DNA of 64,000 bases from Citrobacter freundii (GTDB lineage Bacteria; Bacteroidota; Bacteroidia; Chitinophagales; Chitinophagaceae), in contig QFQQ01000033.1 in NCBI GenBank assembly GCA_003243445.1, forward strand, positions 4,329 to 68,328, given 5' to 3'. Below, in pieces: positions 59,399-64,000 of the stretch (its first letter is position 1; every line of letters starts with the position of its first letter). Under the pieces are notes generated by a model. It made no database searches, had not been told where the DNA came from, and saw nothing but the letters and a program-made list of their open reading frames with translations. A program made the position numbers and the translations under genes.

Positions 59399-59488
59399 AT
59401 TTGGGGGGAAGACCGCAGACCGCCGACGATTAAAAGGAATGCTTGAGGGAGACCGCGGACCACCGACCGCGGACCGCAGACGATTAAA
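59399..59488. repeat. Vocabulary E arm (7-mer), left side
   Basis: Words GACCGCA, GACCGCC, GACCGCG occur in two blocks (59407-59430 and 59450-59488), each closed by GACGATTAAAAG. They face the CGGTCNG words of the tandem array to the right. Confidence 0.8.
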
Positions 59489-59541
59489 AGTGAGTGAATA
59501 TTCATTAATGAACGGCAAAGCAAAAACAAACATTTCTCATT

Positions 59542-59884
59542 ATTGTATGTGGGCTCCATACAGTTTTTCACTGCGTTCAATCATGCATCGTCTGCGGTCG
59601 GCGGTCTGCGGTCGGTCGTCTTTCCCTATTGTATGTGGGCACCATACAGTTTTTCACTGCGTTCAATCATGCATCGTCTGCGGTCTGCGGTCGGCGGTCC
59701 GTCGTCTTTCCCTATTGTATGTGGGCACCATACAGTTTTTCGCTACGTTCAATCTGCATCGTCTGCGGTCTGCGGTCAGCGGTCGGTCGTCTTTCTCTAT
59801 TGTATCTGGGCACCATACAGTTTTTCACTACGTTCAATCATGCATCGTCTGCGGTCCGCGGTCGGCGGTCTGTCGTCCCTCCCT
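59542..59884. repeat. Four tandem copies of an 86-bp repeat with vocabulary E words
   Basis: Copies start at 59542, 59628, 59714 and 59799 (periods 86, 86 and 85). Each contains ATTGTATGTGGGC.CCATACAG (a TGTATG/CATACA hairpin), TTTTTC.CT.CGTTCAAT, GCATCGTCTGCGGTC and a run of CGGTCNG heptads that varies most between copies. The last copy overlaps the 3' end of the AsmA-like gene. There are no unique spacers between copies, so this is not a CRISPR array. Confidence 0.92.
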
Positions 59885-62800
59885 CAATCCCCTTCTCAAA
59901 TACCTCCGCAACTGCCGCTTGTTTTTTCCCAATCCCGCGCTGCTTCCGACGCCGCTGAGCGTTGTCTTTACAAGATAATTCAATGCAGATCTGTCCTGCA
60001 GGCGGACGAAGAACACGACGCCTTTTCTGTCGGTGTTTTTATTTTTGATGACCGTATTCACAATGGAGTTCAATGCCCGGGTCAGGAATGATCTTTTTTC
60101 GCGATTGGGCTTTCCTGCGAGTGTGACTTTCAGGTCATGATACACCATCAGCATTTCGCCGTAGGCTACCTGGTCATTACCTTTGACCTGCATCGTCATT
60201 GTGTCCACGAACCCTGATTTTAAACTTGCGCCGGCCAGCGGCCCGATAGCTCCATTTAATACCCGCAGATCGGCCGGTCCCATTTGTACCTTCATGATGA
60301 ATCCCTGCAAAGGATCGGTATACGATCCCTTTACCTGCAATGCGGTATAGAGCGAATCTTCCAGCCAGGCAGTTGCTTCCATCGCAAGACTGTCGCGCGG
60401 CCCCGCACCGTGATTCCGTATATTGGTGATGTACCCGTTCAGCCTGTTCACCCGGATCCATCCTGCTGCCTGCGTTTTTTCGTTGAACTCACCATATTTC
60501 ACTTCAGTGTTCAGCAGTTGCAATGTATCTACTGAAACCTTTACGGGAAATCTTTTTAAATGCTCAACAGGTAACGGGCGTATCACACCGGGTTGTCTGG
60601 GTAAGCGTTTATCCCTGAAATCATCAAGCCAGCCATCATTGACGCTGATCGTTCCGAGGTCAAGTACTGTATCTTTCAAAAACCGGTCAAGATCTACACG
60701 GCTTATGCTTACTCTTCCTGTTTTCACTTTTGCATAATCCATTTGGTAGGGGTGCGTGCGCATGAATTCTTCCTGGGTCAACACAGGAAGGTAGGAGAAT
60801 GAATCAACAGCAAGTTCGCGTGTGTTCTTATCAAAGCGGATATTATGCCAATCGAATTTATTATTGTTATTCTGATAAGTGCCGGTTGCTTCTTTTAATG
60901 TGAAGGTTGTGTTTCTTTTTACCAGTTCATACGTGTTCAGTAACAGAGACGAACTGATCATGAGATCATTCAGTTTCGCTGTTTTTATTTCCAGGCGTCC
61001 TCCTGCTTTATCAAGGCTGTCGAATATGAAGTTTGTAGCGGAGAGATTGCTCAGTTTTCCTTTCCAGTCCCATGCGTCAGCATCGTTCTTATGAAGGCGA
61101 AGATTCTCCAATGTTGCGGAGACATTGCCCTGTTTCGTACGGAATGTTTTTCCTTTTGCATTGCGGAAGATCAGTCCGTTTAATACAAAAGATAGCCGGC
61201 CGGTGTTTAATGCCTGTATTTCATTGCTGTCCACCGCAAACTTTTCCAGTTCGAGATAATTATCTTCCCCGCCTTTCCATTGGAACAATGATCTGCCTTT
61301 GCTGGTTTTTGTTGTTATATAAAGATCCGGTTGTTTCAGGCGAAGCTTTTCAATACGGACCATTGGCCATGGGGATGGTTCCTTTTCATCATCATCATCT
61401 TCTTTCAACGAAGTTTGAATATATGCTGATGGTTTCGCGATCTCCATCGAGGAGATATTGAAATGTCCTTTCAGCATGGTGCTGATATCGGCCACTGCAT
61501 CAATAGATGGTAAACGGATCAATGCGGAGTCTTCAGTTGTGTGCTTTTGATAGATTACATTGATGAGGTGAGAAGGCGAACCATCGTTCAATGCAAACTT
61601 TTCTATACTGAGTAAAGTTTTTTCTTTTTTATGAATGAAATTGCTTCCGGATGCGGAAAGATCTTGAGTGGTCAAGCCAGATTGGTCATTCGTGAATTTT
61701 TTTATGTCGATCACGTCAAGAAACAATGAAGTGGTTGACGCTGCGGAATGAATATCGATTTTTGTTTTTCTCCCTTTGATGTTATTTACCAAAAGAGAAA
61801 ACGCCGGTTTTGTTGTTATTGATTTTTGGGGAGATAAGATCCTGACTGAAGCATTAGCCCAGTTGACATTATTAATAAGAAATTCTTTGTTTTCTTCATC
61901 AAGCAATAAAGAATTTACGCGGATACTGCCTGCATTGATATCGAGTTTATTTTTTTGTGTGATGCTCAGCGTTGCTGCCTGAAGCTGATCGCCGGTATTG
62001 GATAGTACGGCATCTGTTACGTTTACGGAAAGATCATCCACCTGGAATAGTCCGTCTGTAAACATCAGTCTCTCTACTGATCCGCGAACACTTTTGAGAT
62101 CGTGTGATCTTACCAGTTGTTGTGCGGAGATAAAACTGGTAACGTTTTTCAATTTCAAACTTGCATTCTTTCCAAAGTCGAGATTTGCCTCACCGTCGAT
62201 GATGCTGAGGTTATGCAGTTCCAATAGTTTATTTATTTCCCTGAATGCGCCGAAGATATTTACAGGTTTTCCGTTCTTTGGTTTGAGGGTGTAATTGATC
62301 ACGGGTTTATACAGGACCAGTTGACCTGCCTTCAGTCTTCGGCTAAAAACCAATTCATCCCATGACAGGCCGTATAATTCAAATTGCGGCATTCCAACCT
62401 GGTTGTTGGCATGCCCGCTTTTATATTCTTTGAAGACAAAGTTGGCAAGACTGATCCTGTTGCTGTAAAGCAGAATGCTGTCAAACCTGATGGAGAACGA
62501 GCTATCGCGCAGGAAATTTTCATAATTGCGTATGGCCATGGCAAAGCGTTGGACTGTTACCGGCTTCGGCGCGGATTTCTGTACCCGCAGACCCTGTACT
62601 TCAAAGTTGTTGTGATCGGATACAAAGGAACTTGGGTGACCATTGCGTTTTATATTGATATCAAAAGAACCGTTTTCAACCACTGCAAAGTTCAGGTGAA
62701 GATCTCCGGTCAATTGGAGTAATAGTTCATCCAGTTTCGGTGCAGTGGCAATTGCTTTGTCTTTCAGGTTAACATTGAGCCTGAACTGTGGATTCACGCA

Positions 62801-63697
62801 GTATACTGAATCGGCTTTGATCACTTCTGTTTTGTAGAGTGTATCAAAATCGATATTGGTCATTCGCAGTTTATCAAAGAAAACAGTGAACGAGCTGCTG
62901 TCTGTATCACCTTTTCTTGCGCTGATAGTGCAGCTATCAAATTCTGCAAGACGATGCTGAAGATTGATTCGGAAATTGCTGAAGCTTAGCCGATGCCGTC
63001 CATCCGGAAAATAGATATCCTGGCGGGTGGTTTGCAGGGCAACATTGTCACTGAAGAGGATCTTTTGCTGGCTTGTTCCCGCTGCGCTGTCGACACGAAG
63101 ATTATCCAGGTGAAAATCGATGCGTGAGATAGCAACAGGTTTTTCATCCGGTGATGGATTTACTTTATTGATCATTACAAACTGTCCGTTGGTGATCCTG
63201 AAGCGATCGACTTCCAGCACTTTCAGCGCGTCCCTGATGGAATTGTAAACTTTTCCCATTTCCTGCGCGATGGAGAGATGTTCCTGTATTTCTCCCGTTG
63301 AGCCGTCTGCTGTACGAAGATTGGTGACGGTAATTTTTGGATTGATCAATTTGAGCGAATCGATCAGGAATTTTTTTTCCGCAATGAGTGGATAAAGTGC
63401 TTTCAGCCGGAGTTGCAGCTGATCTACTTCAATGCGATAGCCATTTGTGGCGGTGGAATCATTTGTAGTATAGAATACTGCTTTTCGCAGTTCCATTTTC
63501 CGGTTAAGCCAATTGAAGCGGAATTTTTCAACTTCCAGTTTCAGTTTACCTTTTGATTGCTCTCGGACAAGTTCGGAAAGCAGATCTTCTGCATGACTGA
63601 CGAACCAGAGGTGAAGGCTCACGAGTATCCCCACCAAAAATACCAGGGCGATGCCGATGATCTTTAGAATTTTCCAGGATATACTTCTCGCCGTCAA
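59834..63697 (-). CDS. AsmA/DUF748-like large membrane-anchored protein
   Basis: The 1287-residue protein has one N-terminal membrane helix (about 9-29) and a very long periplasmic part rich in beta strands, with repeated short LxVxxFxxxN..-type strands and the AsmA-like C-terminal region (about 1100-1230, LQLLNTEVKYGEFNEKTQAAGWIRVNRLNG..). By family such proteins bridge inner and outer membrane and are linked to phospholipid transport (AsmA/TamB/YhdP group). The start is TTG at 63697; no ATG is near. The last 14 or so residues (GRQTADRGPQTMHD) and the stop codon are encoded by vocabulary-E repeat sequence, so the original C-terminus was probably a little shorter or different. Confidence 0.75.
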   Translation of the reverse strand: MTARSISWKILKIIGIALVFLVGILVSLHLWFVSHAEDLLSELVREQSKGKLKLEVEKFRFNWLNRKMELRKAVFYTTNDSTATNGYRIEVDQLQLRLKALYPLIAEKKFLIDSLKLINPKITVTNLRTADGSTGEIQEHLSIAQEMGKVYNSIRDALKVLEVDRFRITNGQFVMINKVNPSPDEKPVAISRIDFHLDNLRVDSAAGTSQQKILFSDNVALQTTRQDIYFPDGRHRLSFSNFRINLQHRLAEFDSCTISARKGDTDSSSFTVFFDKLRMTNIDFDTLYKTEVIKADSVYCVNPQFRLNVNLKDKAIATAPKLDELLLQLTGDLHLNFAVVENGSFDINIKRNGHPSSFVSDHNNFEVQGLRVQKSAPKPVTVQRFAMAIRNYENFLRDSSFSIRFDSILLYSNRISLANFVFKEYKSGHANNQVGMPQFELYGLSWDELVFSRRLKAGQLVLYKPVINYTLKPKNGKPVNIFGAFREINKLLELHNLSIIDGEANLDFGKNASLKLKNVTSFISAQQLVRSHDLKSVRGSVERLMFTDGLFQVDDLSVNVTDAVLSNTGDQLQAATLSITQKNKLDINAGSIRVNSLLLDEENKEFLINNVNWANASVRILSPQKSITTKPAFSLLVNNIKGRKTKIDIHSAASTTSLFLDVIDIKKFTNDQSGLTTQDLSASGSNFIHKKEKTLLSIEKFALNDGSPSHLINVIYQKHTTEDSALIRLPSIDAVADISTMLKGHFNISSMEIAKPSAYIQTSLKEDDDDEKEPSPWPMVRIEKLRLKQPDLYITTKTSKGRSLFQWKGGEDNYLELEKFAVDSNEIQALNTGRLSFVLNGLIFRNAKGKTFRTKQGNVSATLENLRLHKNDADAWDWKGKLSNLSATNFIFDSLDKAGGRLEIKTAKLNDLMISSSLLLNTYELVKRNTTFTLKEATGTYQNNNNKFDWHNIRFDKNTRELAVDSFSYLPVLTQEEFMRTHPYQMDYAKVKTGRVSISRVDLDRFLKDTVLDLGTISVNDGWLDDFRDKRLPRQPGVIRPLPVEHLKRFPVKVSVDTLQLLNTEVKYGEFNEKTQAAGWIRVNRLNGYITNIRNHGAGPRDSLAMEATAWLEDSLYTALQVKGSYTDPLQGFIMKVQMGPADLRVLNGAIGPLAGASLKSGFVDTMTMQVKGNDQVAYGEMLMVYHDLKVTLAGKPNREKRSFLTRALNSIVNTVIKNKNTDRKGVVFFVRLQDRSALNYLVKTTLSGVGSSAGLGKNKRQLRRYLRRGLREGRQTADRGPQTMHD

Positions 63698-64000
63698 GGT
63701 GCGGACAATTTGGAGTCAAGATACTCAAAATCAGTGGGTATTCAAAGGGGTGGGAGGTGTTAAAGGTTTCAGAGGCCCCCTCTAAATCTCCCCCTTCAGG
63801 GGAGACTTCACTTTCCTACACAAGGCACTTCTTTTTTTGAATCGTACATCTCTACTCGATATAAAATGACACATCTTTAAAAAGCGACCTAAAGTCTCCC
63901 CTTCAGGCTAATCGTTACCCTAATTTTCGGACTTGCGTAAGGTTCCCGCTGATTCCGCAGATTTTACGCTTACTGCTGTTGAAGCGTCCTGAAGGAATTG
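63698..64000. other. Terminal 303-nt region with assorted repeat fragments
   Basis: No gene is seen. 63757-63776 contains one and a half vocabulary-B words (AAAGGTTTCAGAGG). A hairpin TCTCCCC-CTTCA-GGGGAGA is at 63787-63805, with a second TCTCCCCTTCAGG at 63895-63907. Near 63950-63975 the minus strand reads AAAATCTGCGGAATCAGCGG, which has the look of a 9-base word pair (ATCTGCGGA, ATCAGCGGG). Confidence 0.5.

Noticed and set aside
59542..59884. CRISPR array
   Set aside because: The repeats are contiguous 86-bp units with no unique spacers, and no cas genes are present.
59382..60091. Overlapping + strand reading frames of 109-198 codons across the tandem array
   Set aside because: They exist because the 86-bp unit lacks stop codons in some frames. 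The translations are simple repeats of the unit and most overlap the AsmA-like gene antisense.
1..64000. tRNA, rRNA or other known RNA genes
   Set aside because: Scanning the gaps by eye for acceptor-stem and T-loop patterns and for rRNA cores gave nothing convincing. A covariance-model search was not possible here.

Overview
This window looks like a chromosomal segment of a member of the phylum Bacteroidota, most likely Chitinophagales/Chitinophagaceae. The evidence is a type IX secretion (T9SS) C-terminal sorting domain, a dcw cell-division cluster with the Bacteroidota gene order (mraZ-rsmH-ftsL-ftsI-murE-mraY-murD-ftsW-murG-murC-ftsQ-ftsA-ftsZ, no murF or ddl), promoter elements of the TAnnTTTG type, a DUF5723 outer-membrane protein, and lack of clear Shine-Dalgarno sequences. 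No rRNA, tRNA, CRISPR array, prophage or intact insertion sequence was recognised.

Layout. 1-10 kb: end of an S41 peptidase, the GTPase EngB, a YkuK-type RNase H-like protein, a T9SS metalloprotease with a separately encoded propeptide-like partner, a CoA-binding protein, a TIGR01777 epimerase, a small membrane protein and a GbsR-type regulator whose probable operator (TTTCA-N8-TGAAA) recurs at three promoters, a GDPD lipoprotein and a DUF5723 barrel. 10-22 kb: flotillin and NfeD-like pair, pyruvate dehydrogenase E2, DNA polymerase III gamma/tau, an outer-membrane protein, a GNAT-like protein, an ECF42-type sigma factor with its DGPF partner, and an L,D-transpeptidase. 22-29 kb: atpD-atpC, a DUF4197 lipoprotein, YqgE, an orphan histidine kinase and QueA. 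29.3-47 kb: the dcw cluster, all on the + strand, closed by a strong terminator. 47-64 kb: an ABC-2 exporter, a DUF6159 membrane protein, a GH43 enzyme, a second TIGR01777 paralogue, an active/inactive M16 peptidase pair, a small matrixin-like protease, a FadB-like fusion enzyme and a 1.3-kresidue AsmA/DUF748-like protein.

The most unusual feature is what fills the gaps. I count about 24 intergenic elements made of degenerate tandem words 7, 8 or 9 bases long, nearly always arranged as two facing arms that form a long hairpin. The words fall into at least six unrelated vocabularies (here A to F: A GATGNNC-like, period 7; B AGGTTYCAN, period 9; C AAAAGTA/AAAATTC, period 7; D GTTTAAAN, period 8; E CGGTCNG, period 7; F GTTGCCN, period 7), yet the architecture is the same. 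In the dcw operon seven spacers filled this way are all 120-139 nt long, and the arms start just after the upstream stop codon and end a few bases before the next start codon. Elsewhere the same arms enclose ordinary intrinsic terminators, and in a few places they supply the stop codon or the last residues of a gene. I do not know a described element that matches this; it is the best candidate here for something new.
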